Assembly: GCA_910584405.1 (NCBI GenBank)
Contig: CAJUAL010000011.1
Location: forward strand, 1-64,000
Source of the DNA: an uncultured Vampirovibrio sp.
Lineage (GTDB): Bacteria > Cyanobacteriota > Vampirovibrionia > Gastranaerophilales > Gastranaerophilaceae
Length of the DNA: 64,000 nucleotides
Direction of reading: 5' to 3'
This document shows positions 15,700 to 22,352 of the stretch, piece by piece (positions within the stretch are counted from its first letter, which is position 1; each line of letters starts with the position of its first letter). The notes under the pieces were generated by a model. It was not told the DNA's origin and did no database searches. It saw only the letters and a list, made by a program, of their open reading frames with translations. The position numbers and the translations under genes are program-made.

Positions 15700-16998
15700 A
15701 TGTTGACAAAAAATTCATCAGTAAAAACAAGTTTTTCAGGTGTAGATTTCTCAAAATATTCATCAAAAACATCTGAATTTGTAAAAGAATTTAGCGCAAG
15801 AGCTAACAAACCGGGTTATTTTTTAAACTGGGTTAATTTGCCGTCTGAACAACTAAAAAGAGTTGACGAACTTTATTCAATGGTTGAAAGCTTCAAATCT
15901 CAAACAGGAGCTTCAAGATTAAGCGTTATGGGTATCGGCGGTTCAAAACATACCGTTGAACATATGCTTGGTATTAACGGTTTGAACCTTTGCGGCGAAA
16001 GTGTTGCATTTTATTCTGACGTTGATTCTATCAGCTGGGAAAGATTTATCACAAAGTTAGGTGATGTAACTTCTTCAAACTACATGATAGCTTCAAAATC
16101 AGGTTCAACTTTTGAAACTAAAGACGGATTTTTAAGAATCCAACAAATGTTGATTGATTCTTACATGTCAAAAGGGCAAACAAAAGAAGAAGCTGAAAAA
16201 TCAGCATCAAAACACTTTATTGCAGTAACCGACGGAAACGCTGAAAAAAGTGAATTACGCAGAACTTCAAATGAACAAGGCTGGTTAGGCGATTTATTTA
16301 TTCATGATGATGTAGGTGGAAGATTCTCAGCATTTGATGATCATGCTTTATTTACATTAATTTGGGCAGGACTTTCAAAAGCTGATATGGTTTCTTTATT
16401 AAACGCAGCTCAAGAAGTTTCTGAACAATCGTTGTCAGATGATTTAGAAATAAATGACGCCCTAAAAGAAGGTATCTTCTGGGCTGATGCTAAAATGAAC
16501 GGAATCAGCGCTTCAGTTCATCAATATATGGGTTCAATGTTTGAAAACACTGTTTACTGGCATGCTCAAATGCAGAATGAATCAGTTAAAGATACATTAA
16601 AACAGGTTGCTAAAGTTCCTGATGCGATGCACCACTCAGCAGAAGCTCATTTTAACCCTGCAAATAAATTAGTTTTTGCATTAACTGTTCCTGTAGATAA
16701 CGGTGTTTGCAGAGAAAATGCGCAAAGTTATATTGAAGCATTAACAAAATCTTATGAAATTACAGGCGCGTTCTTTAAAGAAGAAGTTGAAACTTCAACT
16801 TTAGGTTTGACAGCATCTGCAGCTGGTGCAATGACTCAATTAAGAGCATTTGCAACAGTTTACCAAGAAATCGTTGAATGCGTTATGAGCGGAAAAGCTC
16901 TTCCTGAAGTTTTTGACAGCGTACTTCAACCGCACGTAGAATTTTATAAAAAGAATTTAAAAGGTGGAGTTGTAGTTCCGGGAAGAATTTCTGAGTAA
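15700..16998 (+). CDS. pgi: Glucose-6-phosphate isomerase
   Basis: Glycolytic enzyme interconverting glucose-6-phosphate and fructose-6-phosphate. The 432-residue protein is of the shorter bacterial type. It shows MGIGGSKHTVEHML, the phosphate-binding SKSGSTFETKDGF, DDVGGRFSAFDDHALF (matching the conserved GGR.S), a MGSMFENTVYW strand and the C-terminal QLRAFATVYQEIVEC helix. A strong Shine-Dalgarno AAAGGAG precedes the ATG. The first 20 residues (KTSFSGVDF) look like a short lineage-specific extension. A shared strong terminator separates it from a convergent small gene. Confidence 0.94.
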   Translation: MLTKNSSVKTSFSGVDFSKYSSKTSEFVKEFSARANKPGYFLNWVNLPSEQLKRVDELYSMVESFKSQTGASRLSVMGIGGSKHTVEHMLGINGLNLCGESVAFYSDVDSISWERFITKLGDVTSSNYMIASKSGSTFETKDGFLRIQQMLIDSYMSKGQTKEEAEKSASKHFIAVTDGNAEKSELRRTSNEQGWLGDLFIHDDVGGRFSAFDDHALFTLIWAGLSKADMVSLLNAAQEVSEQSLSDDLEINDALKEGIFWADAKMNGISASVHQYMGSMFENTVYWHAQMQNESVKDTLKQVAKVPDAMHHSAEAHFNPANKLVFALTVPVDNGVCRENAQSYIEALTKSYEITGAFFKEEVETSTLGLTASAAGAMTQLRAFATVYQEIVECVMSGKALPEVFDSVLQPHVEFYKKNLKGGVVVPGRISE

Positions 16999-17013
16999 AT
17001 TAATTTTTTATAT

Positions 17014-17049
17014 TAAAAGGCGCGGCGGGATTTCCCGCCGCGCCTTTTA
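17014..17049. terminator. Bidirectional terminator after pgi
   Basis: A very stable GC-rich inverted repeat (17014-17030 with 17033-17049) with A and T runs on either side. It can end both pgi and the convergent 58-residue gene. Confidence 0.85.
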
Positions 17050-17051
17050 GT

Positions 17052-17228
17052 TTATTCTTTTTCAATTTCAAATAATAATGAATCTGCGGTGTCGCAGATT
17101 AGACCTGTTGCGCCTTTTATTCTGTAAATATCTTCCGCGTCATTATTTGAGCAGTAGCAATCAAGCAGCAGTGTTGTGCTGTAAAGGGTATTAGCAAGTT
17201 TATGAATTTTTTGCATCTTTTCGTCCAT
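17052..17228 (-). CDS. Small hypothetical protein, 58 residues
   Basis: A 58-residue open frame on the minus strand, short enough to escape many gene callers. Support comes from a strong Shine-Dalgarno (AAAGGAG) 7 nt before the ATG and an end that abuts the shared terminator. The product begins MDEKMQKIHKLANTLYST and ends LLFEIEKE. It contains two central cysteines (DCYCSNND) and one later (LICDTAD). It is acidic and helical-looking, with no recognised domain. Divergent small DNA-binding genes lie upstream across a palindrome. Confidence 0.7.
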   Translation of the reverse strand: MDEKMQKIHKLANTLYSTTLLLDCYCSNNDAEDIYRIKGATGLICDTADSLLFEIEKE

Positions 17229-17243
17229 TTGTTCTCCTTTGTT

Positions 17244-17263
17244 AAATATATTACGATATATTT
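17244..17263. promoter_or_regulatory. Operator-like palindrome AAATATAT-N4-ATATATTT
   Basis: A perfect 8-bp inverted repeat separated by TACG, in the intergenic region between the 58-residue gene and the tandem small DNA-binding genes. A further TTAG-N5-CTAA repeat follows directly. It is a candidate binding site for the downstream regulators. Confidence 0.4.
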
Positions 17264-17347
17264 TAGTTAATGCTAAATAATTTTAGATATTTATAAAAAT
17301 GTTACCAAATATATTAAATTATGTCAATATATATAAAAAGAGGAATT

Positions 17348-17557
17348 ATGGGTACCAGAGAAGATATAAAAAGTATAATTACCAAGGCAGGATGGACACA
17401 GAAAGAACTTGTTCAAGAATTAAATATATGCAGTGATAAAAAGTATTCGGATTCAAGTTTTTCTCAAAAATTATCAACTGAAAATTTAAAGTATAAAGAA
17501 GCGAAATTGATAGCGGATATCCTGGGATATGAGCTTCAGTTTGTTAAAAAGAAATAA
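17348..17557 (+). CDS. Small helix-turn-helix protein A of a tandem pair
   Basis: A 69-residue protein from the ATG at 17348, chosen over a start at 17321 because AAAGAGG precedes it. TREDIKSIITKAGWTQKELVQELN reads as the first helices of an XRE-like HTH, followed by FSQKLSTENLKYKEAKLIADILGYELQFV. It is a clear paralogue of the next gene, with the same [DQ].K.......K.LV.EL....G/DK.YS..SFS..L.......EA..IA..LGYE..F pattern. Both share one transcript. Target unknown. Confidence 0.8.
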   Translation: MGTREDIKSIITKAGWTQKELVQELNICSDKKYSDSSFSQKLSTENLKYKEAKLIADILGYELQFVKKK

Positions 17558-17564
17558 TAATTGT

Positions 17565-17780
17565 ATGAAAATGTTAGTAAGAGAACAGGTTAAGGCATTA
17601 CTCGCGCAAGAAGGTGTTAAAATGAAAGACCTTGTTGTTGAGTTGGAAAAAGTTTCCGGAAAGAGGTATTCTTTGCAAAGCTTTTCTCATCGTTTAAGCA
17701 GAGGTTCGATTTCTTATAACGAGGTTCTTTATATTGCCCAAGTTCTTGGGTATGAAATTAAGTTTGATAAAATAGATTAA
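17565..17780 (+). CDS. Small helix-turn-helix protein B of a tandem pair
   Basis: A 71-residue paralogue of the preceding protein (REQVKALLAQEGVKMKDLVVELEKVSG... SFSHRLSRGSISYNEVLYIAQVLGYEIKF). The frame runs upstream to a TTG at 17529 inside gene A, but the ATG at 17565, eight bases after gene A's stop, is the natural start. The two-gene arrangement suggests a heterodimer or a recent duplication. There is no recognised effector domain. Confidence 0.8.
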   Translation: MKMLVREQVKALLAQEGVKMKDLVVELEKVSGKRYSLQSFSHRLSRGSISYNEVLYIAQVLGYEIKFDKID

Positions 17781-17822
17781 AATCTCATCTTTTTGTATAA
17801 TGCATAACTTTAAAATAAATGT

Positions 17823-17828
17823 TAGCAT
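17823..17828 (+). promoter_or_regulatory. -10 box of a leaderless promoter (flavin/rubredoxin gene)
   Basis: TAGCAT (fits TANNNT), six nucleotides, then the ATG at 17835. No Shine-Dalgarno. Confidence 0.45.
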
Positions 17829-17834
17829 AAATTT

Positions 17835-18461
17835 ATGAATATCAATATTTTAAAAAGTTTATCATACGGGGTTTACGTAATTTCAACGCCTGACGGTGAA
17901 AAATCAACAGGATGTATTGCAAATAGTTTAATGCAAATATCATATGACACGGTTGCAGTCAGTATTAATCATAAAAATTATACAAATGAATGTATAAACA
18001 AATACAAACGCTTTGCAATATCTGTTTTAGGAGTAGACAGTGATGACAATGTAATTCCTGTATTTGGTTTCCAAACAGGGCATGAGGTTGATAAATTTAG
18101 CGGGTTTAAAACTGTTAAAGTTGACGGAATTGATGTTATTGAAAATTCTGTAGGATACATTGTTTGTGAGCTTATTGATAAAATGGAAACGGAAACTCAT
18201 ACGGTATTTTTAGGCAGGATTACTAATGGTGAAATTTTGCATGAACAAATTCCCATGACTTATGCTTATTACCATGCCGTTAAAAAAGGAAAAAGTCCAA
18301 AATCTGCTCCGACATACATAGAAGAGCATGCCAAATCAGATATTGCATATAAATGTAAAATTTGCGGCTACATATATGAAGGAAATCTTGAAAATGAGCC
18401 TGATACGTATGTTTGCCCGATTTGCAAAAAAGGTAAAGAATTTTTTGAATTAATTACATAA
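17835..18461 (+). CDS. Flavin reductase-like / rubredoxin fusion (high-molecular-weight rubredoxin type)
   Basis: Redox protein of 208 residues. Residues 1-160 resemble the FMN-binding flavin-reductase split-barrel (GVYVISTPDGEKSTGCIANSLMQIS start, later HTVFLGRITNGEIL). Residues about 170-208 form a rubredoxin domain with the iron ligands in YKCKICGYIYEG and VCPICKKG. This order matches Hrb of anaerobes such as Moorella, which passes electrons from NAD(P)H to flavodiiron proteins for O2 or NO reduction. The flavodiiron partner is not in this window. The physiological role is inferred from the family. Confidence 0.88.
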   Translation: MNINILKSLSYGVYVISTPDGEKSTGCIANSLMQISYDTVAVSINHKNYTNECINKYKRFAISVLGVDSDDNVIPVFGFQTGHEVDKFSGFKTVKVDGIDVIENSVGYIVCELIDKMETETHTVFLGRITNGEILHEQIPMTYAYYHAVKKGKSPKSAPTYIEEHAKSDIAYKCKICGYIYEGNLENEPDTYVCPICKKGKEFFELIT

Positions 18462-18667
18462 GTTAATATAATAAGTGTAAATTTTACAAATGTTAATCCT
18501 TCTTATCATGATTTAATATTTTGATTAAAATCTTGAGTTAACCATGACTCTTGTAGGAGTTGTGTCTTCGGTAAAAGGATGTAGAAATGTTTCAAAACAT
18601 TACAAAATTTATCAATCTGAGGATGCAAATTTTTATAATTCCTATTAATATTTAATGCATTTTGTGA
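18462..18667. other. Intergenic stretch upstream of the nrdD leader
   Basis: About 200 bp without a convincing gene. It is very AT-rich apart from a central segment with loose inverted repeats (ACTCTTGTAGGAGT at 18545-18558). No terminator with a clear T run was seen after the rubredoxin gene. Confidence 0.4.
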
Positions 18668-18673
18668 TAGAAT
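18668..18673 (+). promoter_or_regulatory. Candidate -10 of the nrdD transcript
   Basis: TAGAAT about 7 bp before the start of the riboswitch-like leader. The -35 is poor. Confidence 0.4.
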
Positions 18674-18679
18674 AGTTTA

Positions 18680-18770
18680 ATAAAGATTATGGGAAAGAAC
18701 AAAGGTGAAAATCCTTATAAGGTCAGCAATGTAAGGGCTTAAGAATCGGAAGAGAAACATGCCTTTGCAT
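18680..18770 (+). ncRNA. Cobalamin-riboswitch-like leader of nrdD
   Basis: The leader contains, in order, GGGAA (18691), GGTGAAAATCC (18704), GGTCAGCAATGTAAGG (18721) and ATCGGAAGA followed by CATGCC. These resemble the cobalamin riboswitch core: GGGAA, GGUGnAAnUCC, the CCCGCnACUGUAA block and the B12-box-like AGnCGGAAGACC-UGCC. A CATGC-CTTT-GCATG hairpin lies next to the Shine-Dalgarno GGAGGAG and could mask it. The logic is familiar: B12 shuts off a B12-independent reductase when a B12-dependent one exists. The middle block is divergent, so a covariance search is needed. Confidence 0.55.
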
Positions 18771-18788
18771 GACGGAGGAGATTATATT

Positions 18789-21050
18789 ATGCAAAATGCG
18801 GTTAACAAAAACGGACAAGAAAATGTAGTTGATATAACATCTGCCCACGTATCAGATGCAATAAAGAGAGTACATGAATCTAATGCTATGTTTGCTAAAC
18901 AAGTTGTTGAAAGTGCTTCAAAATTAGATAATGTTTGTATTATCAAAAAAGACGGTACAAAAGAAAAATTTAACGTTCAAAAAGTTATTGAAGCCGTTAA
19001 AAAATCAGCTACTCGTATGCTTATTACTTTTAGTGAAGATGATTTAAAAAGAATTTGCGATTTCGTTAACAAAAATGTTAATGATTTACAAAAAAATGAT
19101 ATTTCTATCTGGGAAATTCATAATATTGTTGAAAGTGCTTTAGAAAGCATTAATCCTTCTGTTGCAAGAAGTTACAGAAATTACAGAAACTATAAAACAG
19201 ATTTCGTTGCTATGCTTGATAAAGTTTATCAAGAAAGCCAAAAAATTATGTACATCGGAGATAAAGAAAATTCAAACTCTGATTCTGCTTTAGTTTCAAC
19301 AAAACGTTCATTGATTTTTAATCAATTAAATAAAGAATTATACAAAAAATTCTTTTTAACAGTAGATGATTTGCAAGCAATCAGAGAAGGTTATATCTAT
19401 ATCCACGATATGTCAGCTCGTCGTGATACTATGAACTGCTGTCTGTTTAATGTAGGCGAAGTTTTAAAAGGCGGATTTGAAATGGGTAATCTTTGGTACA
19501 ATGAACCAAAAACCCTGGATGTAGCTTTTGATGTTATCGGTGATATCGTAATGGCAGCAGCAAGTCAACAGTACGGTGGTTTTACAGTTCCGGAAGTTGA
19601 TAAAATCTTGGCTCCTTATGCCGAAAAATCTTATGAAAAACAATATGACAGATATATTTGTATGGGCTTATCCTTTGAAAAAGCCAGAGAAGAAGCTTTA
19701 AATGATGTTCAAAATGATTTTGAACAAGGTTTCCAAGGTTGGGAATACAAGTTTAATACCGTAGCGTCATCTCGCGGTGATTATCCGTTTATTACAATGA
19801 CTATGGGACTTGGTACAGGTGAATTTGAAAAAATGGCATCTATGACTATGCTTAGAATCCACGCAAAAGGTCAAGGTAAAAAAGAAAATAAAAAACCTGT
19901 TTTATTCCCTAAAATCGTATTCTTATACGATAAAGAACTTCACGGCGAAGGCGGAGTTCTGCATGATGTATTTGAAGCAGGCGTTGAATGCTCAAGAAAA
20001 ACTATGTATCCGGATTGGTTATCATTAACAGGTGACGGATACGTTGCAAGTATTTACAAAAAATACAAAAAAGTTATTTCTCCAATGGGCTGCAGAGCAT
20101 TTCTATCACCTTGGTTTGAAAGAGGCGGTATGAAACCTGCTGATGAAAATGACCAACCGATTTTTGTCGGAAGATTCAATATCGGTGCGGTTAGTCTTCA
20201 CTTGCCTATGATTCTTGCTAAAGCAAGACAAGAAAGCAAAGATTTCTATGAAGTTCTTGATTTCTACATGGAACTTATCAGAAAAATTCACATCAGAACT
20301 TATGAATATTTAGGAGAAATGAAAGCCTCAGTTAACCCTCTTGCTTATTGTGAAGGCGGTTTCTACGGCGGACATTTGAAACCTTCTGATAAGATTAAAC
20401 CGTTATTAAAATCAGCAACAGCATCATTCGGTATTACTGCTTTGAATGAATTGCAAGAACTTTATAACGGAAAATCTCTTGTTGAAGACGGTGAATTTGC
20501 TCTTGAAGTAATGAAATATATTAATGCCAAAGTAAATCAATATAAAGAAGAAGACGGAAATCTTTATGCAATTTACGGTACTCCTGCCGAAAATCTTTGC
20601 GGTTTACAGGTTAAACAATTCAGAAAACTTTTCGGGATAAAAAGCAAAGTGTCAGACAGAGGATATGTTTCTAACAGTTTTCACTGCCATGTTGCAGAAG
20701 ATATTTCACCGATTGAAAAACAAGATTTGGAAAACAGATTCTGGGATTTATTCAACGGTGGTAAAATTCAGTATGTAAAATATCCTATTTCATACAATAA
20801 AGAGGCTGTTGAAACTTTATTGAACCGTGCAATGGAAAAAGGTTTTTATGAAGGTGTGAATTTATCATTAGCATACTGTGATGATTGCGGACACCAAGAA
20901 TTATCAATGGATGTTTGCCCGAAATGCGGTAGTAAAAACCTTACAAAAATTGACAGAATGAACGGTTATCTTTCATATTCAAGAGTTAATGGCGATACAC
21001 GTCTTAACGAAGCTAAAATGGAAGAAATTAAAGACAGAATCAGCATGTAG
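18789..21050 (+). CDS. nrdD: Anaerobic ribonucleoside-triphosphate reductase (class III, NrdD)
   Basis: Oxygen-sensitive glycyl-radical enzyme making dNTPs. From the ATG at 18789 (behind GGAGGAG) it has about 753 residues; the upstream ATG at 18759 lies within the riboswitch-like leader. An ATP-cone (about 45-135: IIKKDGTKEKFNVQKVIEAV) comes first, then the NrdD catalytic domain (MSARRDTMNCCLFNVGEVL, YGGFTVPEVDK). The C-terminus has a four-Cys zinc site (CDDCGH, CPKCGS) and the glycyl-radical segment RMNGYLSYSRVNGD, corresponding to the family's R-x-x-GYL motif. Its activase nrdG follows after a GC-rich spacer. Confidence 0.96.
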   Translation: MQNAVNKNGQENVVDITSAHVSDAIKRVHESNAMFAKQVVESASKLDNVCIIKKDGTKEKFNVQKVIEAVKKSATRMLITFSEDDLKRICDFVNKNVNDLQKNDISIWEIHNIVESALESINPSVARSYRNYRNYKTDFVAMLDKVYQESQKIMYIGDKENSNSDSALVSTKRSLIFNQLNKELYKKFFLTVDDLQAIREGYIYIHDMSARRDTMNCCLFNVGEVLKGGFEMGNLWYNEPKTLDVAFDVIGDIVMAAASQQYGGFTVPEVDKILAPYAEKSYEKQYDRYICMGLSFEKAREEALNDVQNDFEQGFQGWEYKFNTVASSRGDYPFITMTMGLGTGEFEKMASMTMLRIHAKGQGKKENKKPVLFPKIVFLYDKELHGEGGVLHDVFEAGVECSRKTMYPDWLSLTGDGYVASIYKKYKKVISPMGCRAFLSPWFERGGMKPADENDQPIFVGRFNIGAVSLHLPMILAKARQESKDFYEVLDFYMELIRKIHIRTYEYLGEMKASVNPLAYCEGGFYGGHLKPSDKIKPLLKSATASFGITALNELQELYNGKSLVEDGEFALEVMKYINAKVNQYKEEDGNLYAIYGTPAENLCGLQVKQFRKLFGIKSKVSDRGYVSNSFHCHVAEDISPIEKQDLENRFWDLFNGGKIQYVKYPISYNKEAVETLLNRAMEKGFYEGVNLSLAYCDDCGHQELSMDVCPKCGSKNLTKIDRMNGYLSYSRVNGDTRLNEAKMEEIKDRISM

Positions 21051-21185
21051 CAAGCCGAGCAGAGCCGCGGAGATTGCGAAGCAATCGGAGAGTTGAGTGC
21101 GCGACGCGGCAAACCGCGCTTTGGCGCGCAAGCACGAACGGCGGCGTTTAATGCGAGGCGCAGGCGGAAGCCGGTTTATTATAGG
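21051..21185. repeat. GC-rich hairpin array between nrdD and nrdG
   Basis: About 135 bp, conspicuously GC-rich against the surrounding DNA and made of short inverted repeats, such as GATTGC-GAA-GCAATC and GCGG-CAAA-CCGC. It starts directly after the nrdD stop codon and ends shortly before the nrdG ribosome-binding region. Similar hairpin-rich spacers lie after rplB and rpsQ. No reading frame or known RNA family was recognised. Confidence 0.6.
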
Positions 21186-21199
21186 GGATAAGGTAGAAA

Positions 21200-21688
21200 A
21201 TGAATTATCATAATATAACAAAAGATGATATGTTAAACGGCGACGGACTTAGAGTTGTGTTGTGGGTGGCAGGTTGCACACATCACTGCGACGGTTGTCA
21301 AAATCCGATTACTTGGGATTTGGCAGGAGGACTGCCGTTTGATGAGGCGGCTGAAGAAGAATTGTTTGAAGCTTTAGCAAAACCTCATTGCTCTGGTATT
21401 ACATTTAGCGGCGGAGACCCATTACATCCGTTTAATCGTTCGGAAGTTTTCAGGCTGGCAAAAAAATGCAAAGAACTTTATCCTAATAAAACTGTTTGGG
21501 CATATACAGGCTTTTTATGGGAAGATGTTATGAATGAAGACGGAGTTCAATATTTTGATGTTCTGGCTGACGGAAGATTTGTAAAAGAGTTAAATGATAA
21601 TAATCTTCACTGGGTCGGAAGTTCAAATCAAAGGGTTATAAATGTTGGTGAAACCTTATCCTCAGGAAAAGTTGTTTTACACGAATAA
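21200..21688 (+). CDS. nrdG: Anaerobic ribonucleotide reductase activating protein (NrdG)
   Basis: Radical-SAM enzyme that installs the glycyl radical in NrdD. The 162-residue protein has the NrdG-type cluster motif CTHHCDGC (Cys 26, 30, 33), preceded by GDGLRVVLWVAG and followed by the SAM-binding ITFSGGDPL. The C-terminal DVLADGRFV and SSNQRVINV segments are also typical. It is paired with nrdD on one transcript, separated by a hairpin-rich spacer that may tune the ratio of enzyme to activase. A terminator follows. Confidence 0.96.
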   Translation: MNYHNITKDDMLNGDGLRVVLWVAGCTHHCDGCQNPITWDLAGGLPFDEAAEEELFEALAKPHCSGITFSGGDPLHPFNRSEVFRLAKKCKELYPNKTVWAYTGFLWEDVMNEDGVQYFDVLADGRFVKELNDNNLHWVGSSNQRVINVGETLSSGKVVLHE

Positions 21689-21690
21689 TA

Positions 21691-21720
21691 AAAAAACGGG
21701 TTATTAAACCCGTTTTTTTT
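21691..21720. terminator. Bidirectional terminator after nrdG
   Basis: A 12-bp stem AAAAAACGGGTT / AACCCGTTTTTT with an ATTA loop, with A and T tracts on both sides, between two convergent genes. Confidence 0.85.
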
Positions 21721-22225
21721 ATTTTATTTCAAATTCGTCAAAGTCAAAGTTTGTATCGTAAGGGTCAAATTCAGGATAATTAACTTTTCTTCCTTCTTGC
21801 TTTGCTTTTTTTACTTCTTCAATTGCTTCTGCGATAATTCTTGCTTCTTCTGCTCTTTCTTTTTCTGCAATTTTGGCATATCTTTTTTGTTTGGCAGCAT
21901 TTGAAAGACGTTTTTTCTGTTTGCCTATTTGAGTATATTCTCCCAGTGCCAATTTATCTTTTATATATTCATCAAGTTTTCCTCTTCTGACATCTTCGCC
22001 TTCAAAGACTTGGAAAACTTTATAACCTATTGATTTTAATTGTCTGGTAAACTTGGAATCTTCTTTATCTGGTATTGATAATCTTACTGTTCCCGAGTTG
22101 TTTTTACTGACAAGTTTGTTCGGGTAAGGTTCTACAAGCTCTCTTAATTTGTCCTTTTTAGCAGGATTTGCTCCGGCTTGTGTTATTGGTATTCGGTATG
22201 TTGATGTGAAATTAATATTGTTCAT
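21719..22225 (-). CDS. Hypothetical protein with charged C-terminal helix
   Basis: Unrecognised protein of 168 residues. It begins MNNINFTSTYRIPITQAG, an N-terminal style seen in other unknown proteins here. The first 80 residues may form a small alpha/beta unit (GTVRLSIPDKEDSKFTRQLKSIGYKVFQVFEG). Residues about 100-150 are a long Lys/Glu/Ala-rich helix, likely coiled coil (AAKQKRYAKIAEKERAEEARIIAEAIEEV). The C-terminus is acidic. AAGGAG precedes the ATG. Confidence 0.82.
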   Translation of the reverse strand: MNNINFTSTYRIPITQAGANPAKKDKLRELVEPYPNKLVSKNNSGTVRLSIPDKEDSKFTRQLKSIGYKVFQVFEGEDVRRGKLDEYIKDKLALGEYTQIGKQKKRLSNAAKQKRYAKIAEKERAEEARIIAEAIEEVKKAKQEGRKVNYPEFDPYDTNFDFDEFEIK

Positions 22226-22352
22226 TTTTACTCCTTTTTTATCTTAAACCTTGAGAAAATTATTTTTGCTAAGTTTTATATTAAAATTTGTTAATCTTTT
22301 GTCAAAAAAAATTTTTAAGAGTTTTAATATCGATAAAATAAAGGAAAAATAT

